64,000 bases of DNA from Ralstonia sp. UBA689 (GTDB lineage: Bacteria > Pseudomonadota > Gammaproteobacteria > Burkholderiales > Burkholderiaceae), in contig NZ_DBMV01000042.1 in NCBI RefSeq assembly GCF_002298975.1, positions 62,001 to 126,000 of the forward strand, given 5' to 3'. Below the pieces are notes generated by a model that made no database searches, was not told where the DNA came from, and worked only from the letters and a program-made list of their open reading frames with translations. A program made the position numbers and the translations under genes. Each line of letters opens with the position of its first letter. Position 1 is the first letter of the stretch. Of the stretch, positions 41,258 through 50,397 are shown one piece after another.

Positions 41258-44200
41258 GTGCAATCCATCACGGCAGCAGACAAATACACGGCCACCAGCG
41301 GACGCGTGTTCCTGAGCGGCATCGATGCACTGGTACGCCTGATGGTGGTGCAGCACGTGCGCGACCGTGCCGCCGGGCTCAATACGGCGGGTTTCGTGTC
41401 GGGCTACCGCGGCTCACCCCTGGGCGGGCTGGATCAGGCGCTGTGGAAGGCGAGCGACGCGCTGGCCGCGCACGACATCCGCTTCCAGCCCGGCGTGAAC
41501 GAAGACCTGGCGGCCACCGCCGTGTGGGGCACGCAGCAGGTGCACCTGCTGGGCGAATCGAAGCACGACGGCGTGTTCGCACTCTGGTATGCCAAGGGCC
41601 CAGGTGTGGACCGCTCGGCCGACGTGCTCAAGCACATGAACCACGCCGGCACCAGCGCGCGCGGCGGCGTGCTGCTGGTGGCGGGCGACGACCACGGTGC
41701 CTATTCGTCAACACTGCCCCACCAGAGCGACCACCTGTTCTGCTCGGCGATGATCCCCGTACTGTATCCGGCCGATGTGCAGGAGTACATCGAGCTGGGC
41801 CTGCATGGCTGGGCCATGTCGCGCTATTCGGGCTGCGCTGTCGGCTTCAAGGCGCTGGCCGATACCGTGGAGTCGTCTGCCGGCATTGATGCGGACCCGT
41901 TCGCGGTGCAGATCCGTCTGCCGGCGGACCACGTGCTGCCCGAGGGCGGGCTGAACTGCCGCCTCTCGTCCGACCCGCTGGGCCTGACCGCGCGCAAGCA
42001 GGAAGCGCTGATGCAGGACCACAAGCTGCCGGCGGTGTTGGCCTATGCGCGCGCCAACCGGCTCAACCGCACCACGCACGACGTCCCCACTGCACGCCTT
42101 GGCATCGTCGCCTCCGGCAAGAGCTACCGCGATGTGCTCGAAGCGCTCGCGCTATTGGAGATTGACGAGGATGCGCCGGAAATAGCCAGTCTGCGGCTGT
42201 ACAAGGTAGCAATGCCGTGGCCGCTGGAGCCGCAAGGCATCTGTGATTTCGCCATCGGGCTGGACGAGATTCTCGTCATCGAGGAGAAGCGGCCGGTGGT
42301 GGAATCGCAGTTGCGCCAGTTCCTGTACGACCTGCCGGACAACGCGCGCCCGCGTATCGTCGGCAAGTCCGACGGTGTGGGCGAGCTGGCGGGGCCGACA
42401 GGCAACGGCGTGTTTTCGGCCAAGACGGATCTTTCGGTCGCGCAGATCGCCATGGTGATTGCCGACCGGCTGGCACCGTTTCATCCGCAGGGCCGCATTG
42501 CCAAGACCGCCGCGTGGCTGCGTGACCGGCAGGCCTTTCTCGACCGCGCGGAGCCGGCCCCGGGTCGCTCGGCCTACTACTGCTCGGGCTGCCCCCACAG
42601 CACGTCCACCAAGGTGCCAGAAGGCAGCCTGGCGCTGGGCGGCATTGGTTGCCACATCATGGCCACGGCCATTTACCCTGAGTACAACAAGACGTTCACG
42701 CAGATGGGTGGCGAAGGCGCGACCTGGATCGGCCAGGCGCCGTTCTCGCAGGTGCCGCATGTGTTTGCCAACCTGGGCGACGGCACGTATTTCCACTCGG
42801 GCTATCTGGCCATCCGCGCGGCGATTGCCGCCAAGGTGAACATCACCTACAAGCTGCTCTACAACGATGCGGTGGCCATGACGGGCGGCCAACCGGTGGA
42901 CGGCATCGCTACCGTGCCGTCCATTGCGCGGCAGTTGGCTTCGGAGGGCGTGGCGCGCATCGCGCTGGTATCGGAAGACCCGTCGCGCCACAACGGTCGC
43001 GCTGGGTTGCCCGATGGCGTCACCATCCATTCGCGCGACGCGCTCGATGCCGTGCAGCGCGAATTGCGTGAAGTGCCAGGCACGACCGTGCTGATCTATG
43101 AGCAGGTGTGTGCGGCAGAGAAGCGCCGCCGTAAGAAGAAGCAGGCCACGCAGGCTCCCGCCAAGCATCTCTTCATCAACCCGCTGGTGTGCGAGGGCTG
43201 CGGAGACTGTGCAACGCAGTCGAACTGCTCATCCATCGTGCCGCTGGAAACCGAGTTCGGCCGCAAGCGCGCCGTGCATCAAGGGTCATGCAATCAGGAC
43301 ACGTCTTGCGTTCAAGGCTTCTGCCCGAGCTTTGTGACAGTGGAAGGTGGTCGCCTGCGCGGCAGCGGCCGCAGGCAGCAGAAAGCAGCCCTGCCCGACA
43401 ACCTGCCAGCCCTGCCGACGCCGCAGCGCGCGTCGCTCGATGCACCGTTCAACGTGCTCATCTGCGGCATTGGCGGCACGGGCGTCGTTACTGTTGGCAG
43501 CATTCTCGGCATGGCGGCGCATCTGGAAGGCAAGGGCGCATCGGTGCTGGACATGACGGGCATGTCGCAGAAGAACGGCGCCGTGATGTCGCACGTACGC
43601 ATTGCGCAGCGGCAGGACGCGTTGCACTCCCAACGCATCCCCACCGGCCGGGCCGACGTGGTGCTCGGTTATGACATCCTCACCGCCGCCGCGCGCGATG
43701 CGGTGGACAAGATCAAGCCCGGGCACACGCAGATCGTGCTGAACACGGAGGAGACCCCGCCCGGTCACGCCATCCGCCAGGTGGACTGGCAGTTCCCCTC
43801 CGAGCAACTGCGTCGCCTGCTGGGTGAGACGGCTGAGGCCAAGCTGGATTGGGTCGATGCCAGTGCCTTTGCACAGCACCACCTGGGCGATGCGCTGTAC
43901 ACCAACCTGCTGATGCTCGGCTATGCGTTCCAGCGTGGGCTGTTGCCGCTGGCGGAGGCGTCGATCCTGCGCGCCATCGCGTTGAACGGCGTGGCCGTGG
44001 AGGCCAACCAGCGCGCGTTCCAGTGGGGCCGGTATGTGGCATTCAATGCAGGCATCGGGGCGGGCAAGCCGTTGGCGGAATCCAGCATCAAGCTGCAGAA
44101 GCCCGCGAGCCTGGATGATGTGCTGGCGCATCGCCGCGATTTCCTGGCCGGCTATCAGAACGAAGCGTATGCACGGCGTTACGTGAATTTTGTCGAGCAT

Positions 44201-44818
44201 GTGCGGCAGGCCGAGCGCGCAGCGACCGGCAAGCAGACATTGGCGATGGCCGTGGCGCACAACCTGTTCAAGCTGATGGCCTACAAGGATGAGTACGAAG
44301 TCGCCCGGCTATTCACAGGCGAGGCTTTCCGCCGCGCGCTGGCCGAAACCTTCGAGGGCGACGTCACACTGCGCTTTCACCTGGCGCCACCCGTCTTCTC
44401 CGCATTCGAGGGCGGCCGGCCGCGCAAGCGCGTGTTCGGACCCGGCACGCGGCGCCTGTTTGCGGTGTTGGCACGGCTGAAGTGGTTGCGGGGCACGCGT
44501 TTCGATCCGTTTGGCTACACCCATGAGCGCCGGCAGGAGCGCGCGCTGATCGTCGAGTATCAGCAGGCCATCGGTATCGCACTCGACAAGCTCAGTGCGC
44601 TGACTTACGACACGGTGCTGCAGCTTGCCAACCTGCCCAGGCAGATTCGCGGTTACGGCCATGTGAAGGCAGCCAGCGTTGATACCGCGCGCAGCCGTCA
44701 GCGTGCGTTGCTGGAGCAGTTGACCGGTCATGGCGAACCGCAGGAAGCGCAGGCGCCGGCGTGGCCGGCCTTTTCGGGGGCGGGCCCGTACGGCCTGCCG
44801 CACGAGGTGTCGTGGTAA
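41258..44818 (+). CDS. Fused indolepyruvate:ferredoxin oxidoreductase
   Basis: The protein has 1186 residues, from a GTG preceded by GAGG. The pyrimidine-binding domain comes first (G-Y-R-G-S-P-L-G-G-L). The thiamine-diphosphate domain follows (S-G-C-P-H-S-T-S-T-K and G-G-E-G-A-T-W-I-G-Q). Iron-sulfur cysteines lie at about 644-690 (C-E-G-C-G-D-C). The gamma domain comes next (C-G-I-G-G-T-G-V-V-T-V-G), with a C-terminal extension. It decarboxylates aryl-2-oxoacids to aryl-acetyl-CoA. Free-standing copies are catabolic; here it could supply a starter unit to KAS III. Confidence 0.9.
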   Translation: MQSITAADKYTATSGRVFLSGIDALVRLMVVQHVRDRAAGLNTAGFVSGYRGSPLGGLDQALWKASDALAAHDIRFQPGVNEDLAATAVWGTQQVHLLGESKHDGVFALWYAKGPGVDRSADVLKHMNHAGTSARGGVLLVAGDDHGAYSSTLPHQSDHLFCSAMIPVLYPADVQEYIELGLHGWAMSRYSGCAVGFKALADTVESSAGIDADPFAVQIRLPADHVLPEGGLNCRLSSDPLGLTARKQEALMQDHKLPAVLAYARANRLNRTTHDVPTARLGIVASGKSYRDVLEALALLEIDEDAPEIASLRLYKVAMPWPLEPQGICDFAIGLDEILVIEEKRPVVESQLRQFLYDLPDNARPRIVGKSDGVGELAGPTGNGVFSAKTDLSVAQIAMVIADRLAPFHPQGRIAKTAAWLRDRQAFLDRAEPAPGRSAYYCSGCPHSTSTKVPEGSLALGGIGCHIMATAIYPEYNKTFTQMGGEGATWIGQAPFSQVPHVFANLGDGTYFHSGYLAIRAAIAAKVNITYKLLYNDAVAMTGGQPVDGIATVPSIARQLASEGVARIALVSEDPSRHNGRAGLPDGVTIHSRDALDAVQRELREVPGTTVLIYEQVCAAEKRRRKKKQATQAPAKHLFINPLVCEGCGDCATQSNCSSIVPLETEFGRKRAVHQGSCNQDTSCVQGFCPSFVTVEGGRLRGSGRRQQKAALPDNLPALPTPQRASLDAPFNVLICGIGGTGVVTVGSILGMAAHLEGKGASVLDMTGMSQKNGAVMSHVRIAQRQDALHSQRIPTGRADVVLGYDILTAAARDAVDKIKPGHTQIVLNTEETPPGHAIRQVDWQFPSEQLRRLLGETAEAKLDWVDASAFAQHHLGDALYTNLLMLGYAFQRGLLPLAEASILRAIALNGVAVEANQRAFQWGRYVAFNAGIGAGKPLAESSIKLQKPASLDDVLAHRRDFLAGYQNEAYARRYVNFVEHVRQAERAATGKQTLAMAVAHNLFKLMAYKDEYEVARLFTGEAFRRALAETFEGDVTLRFHLAPPVFSAFEGGRPRKRVFGPGTRRLFAVLARLKWLRGTRFDPFGYTHERRQERALIVEYQQAIGIALDKLSALTYDTVLQLANLPRQIRGYGHVKAASVDTARSRQRALLEQLTGHGEPQEAQAPAWPAFSGAGPYGLPHEVSW

Positions 44819-44832
44819 GGAGGGCCATTGTC

Positions 44833-45630
44833 ATGGCTTCATTGCGTTACATCGTTCCGGTCGGGCGCACGCCCGTGACCGCGCCGCGCCTGCGGCTGTA
44901 TTGCTTCCACCACGCAGGTGGCAGCGCGGGCAACTTTGCCAAGTGGCCAGCAGGGCTGCCTGGCTTCGAGGTGCGGGCCATCCAGTTGCCGCATCGCTTT
45001 CTGCCGGCGGGCGTGGCGCGTGCCAGCCATCTCGATCAACTGCTGCCCGGCATGGCCGATGAAGTGGCCGGTGCGCAGGCGGATGCGTTGCCGTTTGCGT
45101 TCTATGGGCACAGTCTGGGCGCGCTGGTGGCGTTCGAGCTGGCGCGTACGCTGCATGCGCGTGGTGGTCCGCTGCCGGTGGCGTTGGCCATCTCGGGGCA
45201 CCGCGCGCCGCATCGGCCGCTGGGTCGTCCGCCGATCTGCGAACTGGAGCAGGCGCCCTTTATCGAACGCCTGCGCGGCCTGGGTGGCATGCCCGAGTCT
45301 GTGCTGACGGATACGCGCACGCTGTCATACATCCTGCCCACGTTGCGGGCTGACCTGCGTCTGTCCGAGATCTACGACTATCGTGACGAGCCACGGCTCG
45401 CGCTGCCGCTGTTCGGTTTTCGGGGCAACGACGATCCGTTGCTGGATGAGCCCGACTTCACTGCGTGGGGCGAGGTCACGAGCGGCCCGAGCGTGCTGCG
45501 TACGCTGCCCGGCCACCACTTCTTCGAGTCGGAAGGGTTGGAGGCGCTGCATGCGCACCTCGCCGCTGACCTCCCACCACTGGCCCATCGCCCGGCCCGC
45601 CGTCGGCGCGATCCGGCCGAGGCGCTTTAG
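44833..45630 (+). CDS. Type II thioesterase
   Basis: The protein has 265 residues. Opening C-F-H-H-A-G-G-S-A, nucleophile Ser94 in Y-G-H-S-L-G-A-L, and catalytic His in L-P-G-H-H-F-F. This is the GrsT/RifR editing thioesterase family, which clears misloaded acyl groups from carrier proteins. AAGGAGGGCC precedes the ATG. No NRPS or modular PKS is in the window, so its client is probably the small ACP of this operon. Confidence 0.88.
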   Translation: MASLRYIVPVGRTPVTAPRLRLYCFHHAGGSAGNFAKWPAGLPGFEVRAIQLPHRFLPAGVARASHLDQLLPGMADEVAGAQADALPFAFYGHSLGALVAFELARTLHARGGPLPVALAISGHRAPHRPLGRPPICELEQAPFIERLRGLGGMPESVLTDTRTLSYILPTLRADLRLSEIYDYRDEPRLALPLFGFRGNDDPLLDEPDFTAWGEVTSGPSVLRTLPGHHFFESEGLEALHAHLAADLPPLAHRPARRRRDPAEAL

Positions 45631-45640
45631 GGCAACGCGC

Positions 45641-47473
45641 TCATGCGGTGACCGGTAGCGTTTGCGCGGGTCGCATCGCTTCCAGATAAAAGCCGCTGTC
45701 GCTCTGCTTGGCGCGGCGCTTGGCCAGCGCGGCGGCGGTGCCGATGTCGTCGCTGCTGCGCGCGGCGCCCGGCAGCACGCGCAGCGCGCCGACTGCCATC
45801 GTCACGAAGCGGAAGAACGCCGGCAGGCCCTTGCGGTCTTCCGCATGGATGCCGCCGGCCGCGCGATCGGCCAGGGTGTACATCGCCAGTGCGTTGGCAT
45901 TGAACGTGTCCATGGCCTGCTCGATACGCGCTTGCCAGTCGGCGCTCTGGAACAGGATCAGGAAATCGTCCCCGCCCACGTGGCCGAGAAAGTCGCGCGT
46001 GGGCTCGCATGCAGCGGCCAGAACGGCGGCGGCCATCTTCAGCATCTCATCGCCTTGCCAGTAGCCGTACTGGTCGTTGAAGGGCTTGAAGTGGTTGAGG
46101 TCGACATAGCAGGCGTGGAACTCGGCGCGTGCCTCCAGCAGCCGCTCAATGTGCAGGTTCAGCGGGATGTTGCCGGGCAGGAAGGTGAGCGGGTTGGCAT
46201 AGCGGGCGGCCTCGATGCGGATCTCGGTGACGGTGCGCACGAGTTCTTCGCCCGTGCCCAGGCCCAGGTAGCGGCCGTGCTCGGTGATGACGAAACCGTC
46301 GGTCAGGTAGCGTTGGTCTTCGCTCATCAGTAGCGCCGACATGTCTTCGAGCGAAGCGGATTTTTCCACCAGCACCGGCTGCCGGTTGGCAAACGTCAGG
46401 GCCGGTTTCTTGCCGTACAGCTCGCGGTGATACGGCATCGCATAGCGATCGATAAAGGCGCGGCGCGCGATGAGCGCCAGCGGCCGTTCGCCTTCATCCA
46501 GCAAGGCCACCGCGTGCAGATCTGGATGGCGGTTGAACAGGTGCAGTACGTCATCGTTGCTGCAGCGCAGGGGCAGCGTGGGCGCCACGCGCAGCAGCTT
46601 GCTGGCCCTGATGGCACGCCAGCCGACGCGTACGGCCTGCGGAAACACCGCAATCTGCGATGACTGCAGCACGCGCGCCGCGTGGCTCGACATATCGCCC
46701 GCCGGCTTGTCCTGCGGGCGGGCCAGGAAGAAGCCTTGCCCGAATCGGATGCCCAGGTCGCGCACTACACCCAGTTCGTCTTCTGTTTCCAGCCCTTCGG
46801 CAATGATGCTCGTCGCACTGCCCTTGAGCGTTTGCTGCAGCGAGCGCGCGATATCCAGCTTGGCTGGATGTTTGGCGATATCGCGCAGGAAGTATTTGTC
46901 CAGCTTGATGAAATCCGGCGCCAGCTCAATCAGCAGGTTCAGGTTGGCGTTGCCGGTGCCGAAGTCGTCCAGCGCGCATTGCATGCCGAAGTCGCGCGCC
47001 ACGGAAAGCGCTTCGGCAAAGCTCGCGAGATCGTCGATGGGCGTCTGCTCGGTCAGTTCAATGACGATGCGCGAGGGGTGCAGGTCGTGGTCGGCAATGG
47101 CGCGCAGAAGGCGGGCGTGGTCCTGCAGCAGTTGGCGTACGCCGAAGGCGCTGAAGTTCAGGAACAGCTTGCCCGGCAGGCGCATGGCCGAGAAGCTGTC
47201 GATGGCCAGGCGCGCGGCGGTCGTCTCCAGGGCAATCGCACCTTCCGCGTCCGATGCGGCCGCAAACAGCGCGGCGGGCGATTCCATGGCCGAGCCCACC
47301 GGCCCGCGCAGCAATGCCTCGTAACCGAACACCTCGGTCGTGGACAGTCGGAAGATCGGTTGAAACACCGTGCGCAGCATCTCGGGCGTAATGCCCGGCG
47401 GCAGGGGAAGCGGCGAGAAGGTCATGGCGTTGGGCGCAGAAGCGGACATTCCGCTAAACGGAGCCATGAACAC
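45641..47473 (-). CDS. EAL-CBS-GGDEF c-di-GMP protein
   Basis: The protein has 610 residues. The N-terminal EAL domain (about 30-260) has Y-E-A-L-L-R-G, E-L-T-E-Q, D-D-F-G-T-G and E-G-L-E-T, so the phosphodiesterase site looks complete. A CBS-like pair fills about 290-430. The C-terminal GGDEF domain (about 435-600) has G-G-D-D-F at the active site, plausible but not canonical. EAL-first order with CBS resembles YcgG/FimX-like proteins. It is convergent with the thioesterase gene and is not part of the cluster. Confidence 0.9.
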   Translation of the reverse strand: MFMAPFSGMSASAPNAMTFSPLPLPPGITPEMLRTVFQPIFRLSTTEVFGYEALLRGPVGSAMESPAALFAAASDAEGAIALETTAARLAIDSFSAMRLPGKLFLNFSAFGVRQLLQDHARLLRAIADHDLHPSRIVIELTEQTPIDDLASFAEALSVARDFGMQCALDDFGTGNANLNLLIELAPDFIKLDKYFLRDIAKHPAKLDIARSLQQTLKGSATSIIAEGLETEDELGVVRDLGIRFGQGFFLARPQDKPAGDMSSHAARVLQSSQIAVFPQAVRVGWRAIRASKLLRVAPTLPLRCSNDDVLHLFNRHPDLHAVALLDEGERPLALIARRAFIDRYAMPYHRELYGKKPALTFANRQPVLVEKSASLEDMSALLMSEDQRYLTDGFVITEHGRYLGLGTGEELVRTVTEIRIEAARYANPLTFLPGNIPLNLHIERLLEARAEFHACYVDLNHFKPFNDQYGYWQGDEMLKMAAAVLAAACEPTRDFLGHVGGDDFLILFQSADWQARIEQAMDTFNANALAMYTLADRAAGGIHAEDRKGLPAFFRFVTMAVGALRVLPGAARSSDDIGTAAALAKRRAKQSDSGFYLEAMRPAQTLPVTA

Positions 47474-47606
47474 AGAATTGAATGAATTTTTTATGACGCA
47501 CGGCGCCGCGCGGGTTGGCGGGCCGCAGCCCCCACCACAGAGGGGCGTGGTTCAGAATGCTGTGCGCGCCTGCGTTCTCATGGGGCGCCATCCATTCACA
47601 TCGCGC

Positions 47607-47637
47607 TTGACCCTCACATTGTGTGAGGTCCTAGCCT
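47607..47637 (+). promoter_or_regulatory. MerR-type promoter with 19-base spacer and palindrome
   Basis: TTGACC (47607-47612) and TAGCCT (47632-47637) are 19 bases apart. Inside lies the perfect inverted repeat CCTCACA-TTG-TGTGAGG (47612-47628). This is the standard overlong promoter that MerR proteins untwist, indicating autoregulation. Confidence 0.72.
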
Positions 47638-47672
47638 GTGACCAAGCCAGAAGACAGAAACAGGAGCCAGTC

Positions 47673-48698
47673 ATGTTGTTGAAAGTGGGCGATCTCGCCA
47701 AACGCTGCGGCCTGACGGTCCGCATGCTGCATCACTACGACAGCATCGGCCTGCTCACGCCTTCGGCCCGCTCCGACAGCGGCTACCGGCTGTACGACAA
47801 GGCTGACATCGCCCGGCTGCACCAGGTTCAGGCGTTGCGGCGTTTCGGCATGTCGCTGGCTGACATCGGGGCTTTCCTGGCAAATCCGGATGTCCCCCTG
47901 ACCACGATCGTGGAGCGGCAGATCGCGATGCTCGATCAGCAGATCACGCAGGCCAGCGTGCTGCGCGATCGGCTGTCGCGGCTGCACGACCAGCTAGTGC
48001 GCCAGGAAGAGCCCGAGCTTGCCGAATGGCTCACAACCTTGGAATGGATGACCATGTACGACAAATATCTTTCGCAGGAAGAGCGCGCACGGGCAGAACG
48101 TCTGGATGCGGATGTGTTGCGCGGCGAGAAGTGGGCGGCACTGGTGGCGACGGTGCGCGAGGCGATGGCGCGCAAGCTGCCCTCGCGCAGCGCCGAGGCG
48201 CAGGCGCTGGCCAAGCGCTGGGTAGCACTGCTCGCGCAGGACACTGCGCTCGATCCGGTGCTCACGGGCAAGCTGCACAAGATGCACATCAACGAGCCCG
48301 CGTTGCAGGAGCGCACCGGCATCAGCCTGGAGATGCTCGCCTTCATCATGGAGGCGATCAACGAGACCAAGCTGACGATCTATGCGAAGTACCTGTCGCC
48401 GCAGGAGCTGCAGTACATGCGCGAGAACTTCAGCAAGCGCGGCAACGAGTGGCCGGGCCTCATCGCGGATGTGCGCCAGCATATGAGCAAGGGCACGGCG
48501 CCGGATGCACCGGAAATGCAGAAACTGGCCCAGCTATGGATCGAGCTGTTCCGCTCCGGTGTTGGCGACGATCCGCAGACACAGGCCAAGGTTCGTCTGG
48601 CGATGGAGCGCGAACCGGAGCTGTCCTCCAGCCCATGGATGGGCCCTGACCTGATCGCCTATGTGCGTGAATCCATGGCGGGCCTGCAGCCGGCGTAA
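47673..48698 (+). CDS. MerR-family regulator with TipAS domain
   Basis: The protein has 341 residues. The N-terminal MerR helix-turn-helix (about 1-75) reads V-G-D-L-A-K-R-C-G-L-T-V-R-M-L-H-H-Y. A long coiled coil follows, then a helical TipAS-type ligand domain, here apparently duplicated (A-K-R-W-V-A-L-L-A-Q-D and A-Q-L-W-I-E-L-F-R-S each head a repeat). TipAS proteins bind macrocyclic antibiotics or other hydrophobic ligands. No target gene follows, so it may regulate itself or a distant exporter. Confidence 0.87.
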   Translation: MLLKVGDLAKRCGLTVRMLHHYDSIGLLTPSARSDSGYRLYDKADIARLHQVQALRRFGMSLADIGAFLANPDVPLTTIVERQIAMLDQQITQASVLRDRLSRLHDQLVRQEEPELAEWLTTLEWMTMYDKYLSQEERARAERLDADVLRGEKWAALVATVREAMARKLPSRSAEAQALAKRWVALLAQDTALDPVLTGKLHKMHINEPALQERTGISLEMLAFIMEAINETKLTIYAKYLSPQELQYMRENFSKRGNEWPGLIADVRQHMSKGTAPDAPEMQKLAQLWIELFRSGVGDDPQTQAKVRLAMEREPELSSSPWMGPDLIAYVRESMAGLQPA

Positions 48699-48708
48699 GC
48701 AGGGAAAA

Positions 48709-48735
48709 GGCGCCTGCCGTTCGGGCAGGCGCCTG
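48709..48735. terminator. Bidirectional terminator, strongest for the minus strand
   Basis: Perfect arms AGGCGCCTGCC/GGCAGGCGCCT flank a short loop. On the minus strand TTTTCCC follows, serving the Lrp gene; on the plus strand the hairpin ends the MerR gene without a T-run. Confidence 0.65.
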
Positions 48736-48747
48736 GGAGGCTCGGTT

Positions 48748-48810
48748 GGCCGCCTTGCGTCTGCACCACGTGCGCCGCGGCCGTGCAATCGGAGCGCCCA
48801 TGATTGCAGG
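48748..48810 (-). repeat. Remnant related to the 3' end of the gene at 51862
   Basis: On the minus strand it translates to I-M-G-A-P-I-A-R-P-R-R-T-W-C-R-R-K-A-A. The intact gene's end is I-M-W-A-L-I-A-R-L-R-R-K-W-R-A-G-K-A-A. The two copies lie in the same orientation and bracket the Lrp/exporter/aminotransferase cassette. Confidence 0.55.
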
Positions 48811-48826
48811 CTGACCACCCCTGCGC

Positions 48827-49309
48827 TCAGCGCACGCGGCGAGTCCGGTTTTCGTCCCGCGCCGGAAACACCGTTGAGCGCTTGACCACGCCATAGGCGA
48901 AGCTCGTGTCGATGGCGGCGATCCCTGGAATCGCGTGCAGTTGGTTGCGCACGAAATGCTCGTAGTCCTGCAGGCTTTCCACCAGCACGCGCAGCAGGTA
49001 ATCCGCTTCGCCGGTCAGCACGTAGCAGTCGAGGATCGCGTCGATGTCCCGAATCCGGTTCTCAAACGTCGCGACCACCTCCCGCGTGTGCTGCTGCAAG
49101 CGGATGTGGACGAACGCGGTGACCGGCAGGCCATACGCCTCTTCGTCGACGATGGCCGTGTAGCCGCGAATGACGCCTGCATCCTCCAGCAGCCGCAGCC
49201 GCCGCAGGCAGGGCGAGGGCGACAGGTTGACCCGCTCAGACAACTCCTGGTTGGTCAGCCGGCCTTCTTGCTGGAGCGCGGCAATGATCTGCCGGTCTTT
49301 CTTGTCCAC
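48827..49309 (-). CDS. Lrp/AsnC-family regulator
   Basis: The protein has 160 residues. The N-terminal helix-turn-helix reads L-T-N-Q-E-L-S-E-R-V-N-L-S-P-S-P-C-L-R-R. The C-terminal RAM domain (about 68-145) has D-C-Y-V-L-T-G-E-A-D-Y-L-L-R-V. It is divergent from an EamA exporter gene across a 119-base gap. The usual arrangement is an amino-acid-responsive regulator controlling efflux or catabolism of that amino acid. Confidence 0.92.
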   Translation of the reverse strand: MDKKDRQIIAALQQEGRLTNQELSERVNLSPSPCLRRLRLLEDAGVIRGYTAIVDEEAYGLPVTAFVHIRLQQHTREVVATFENRIRDIDAILDCYVLTGEADYLLRVLVESLQDYEHFVRNQLHAIPGIAAIDTSFAYGVVKRSTVFPARDENRTRRVR

Positions 49310-49428
49310 GCGATTCTCCTAAAGTGGCAGGTTCTGCCAAAGCGGAATCCAGAATTGGCTGAAATAACAAGATACTACTTCACATGCTGAGGCATTCTGT
49401 CTCCATTCTTGAATGGGGATGAGGCGGA

Positions 49429-50355
49429 ATGAGCAGTTCGACATTGACGGCGGGCGCGGGCAATGCGGTGGCGCGGGAAGCCGCCCAGACGAACCCGCTG
49501 ATCGGGTATGCGGCGATGGTGGTGACGGTGCTGATCTGGGCCGGGTTTGCCCTGTCGATCCGCGCGATTGGCGCCTCACCCCTTGCGCCGGCCGACGTGG
49601 CGCTGATCCGCTTCGGCCTGCCGACCTTGTTGCTGCTGCCGTTTCTGCCGTCCCGCCTGCCGATGCTGCTGCGCGCCAAGCCGCTCAGCGCGCTGATGGT
49701 GCTGGCGGGCGGCGGTCTGCCGTTCTTCTTCATTGCTTCCGCCGGCGGCAAGGTGACATCGGCGGCGCACGTGGCCGCGCTGATCGCGGGCACCGCGCCG
49801 CTGTCCGTCGCGCTGCTCGCCTATGCGATGGACGGCCAGCGCATAGCCGCGGCGCGCGGGCGTGCCATCGCGATCATCCTGGGTGGTGTGGTGCTGTTGC
49901 TGCTGTCGCAATCGCATGCGTCGCATGGTGCGTTCCTGGGCGGGGCCGCGTTGCTCCTGCTCGCCAGCCTCTTCTGGGGCTGCTACACGTTGGGGCTGCG
50001 TCGCGCCGGGCTCGACGCCATCGGCTGCGCGCTGCTGCTGAGCGTGCCTTCGTTTTTGCTGCTGGCGCTGCTGGTGGCCCTGGGCGTGGTCGACAGCCAC
50101 CTCGGGCACTTTACGCTGGCCAGCGCCATGCCGTTCCTGCTGGCCCAGGGCCTGGGCGTTGGCGTGACGGCCAGCCTGTCCTATGCGCTCGCCATCCGTC
50201 ACCTGGATACGCCGCGCTGTTCCGCCATCGGCTCGCTGGCGCCGGCGCTGGCCTGCCTCGGGGCTGTGCCGCTGCTCGGCGAATCGCTGACCCTGACGGT
50301 CGTGGGCGGCATTGTCGCCATCACCGCAGGCGTGATCCTGGCAAACCGCGCCTAA
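49429..50355 (+). CDS. EamA/DMT-family exporter
   Basis: The protein has 308 residues with ten membrane helices in two five-helix repeats. The first helix has V-L-I-W-A-G-F-A-L, and the second repeat has L-L-A-S-L-F-W-G-C-Y-T-L-G. GAGGCGGA precedes the ATG. It is probably an amino-acid or metabolite exporter controlled by the divergent Lrp protein, and co-transcribed with the aminotransferase 42 bases on. Confidence 0.9.
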   Translation: MSSSTLTAGAGNAVAREAAQTNPLIGYAAMVVTVLIWAGFALSIRAIGASPLAPADVALIRFGLPTLLLLPFLPSRLPMLLRAKPLSALMVLAGGGLPFFFIASAGGKVTSAAHVAALIAGTAPLSVALLAYAMDGQRIAAARGRAIAIILGGVVLLLLSQSHASHGAFLGGAALLLLASLFWGCYTLGLRRAGLDAIGCALLLSVPSFLLLALLVALGVVDSHLGHFTLASAMPFLLAQGLGVGVTASLSYALAIRHLDTPRCSAIGSLAPALACLGAVPLLGESLTLTVVGGIVAITAGVILANRA

Positions 50356-50397
50356 TCCATCGCACCGCATCGCATCGCATTTCAGGAGAACACGCGC

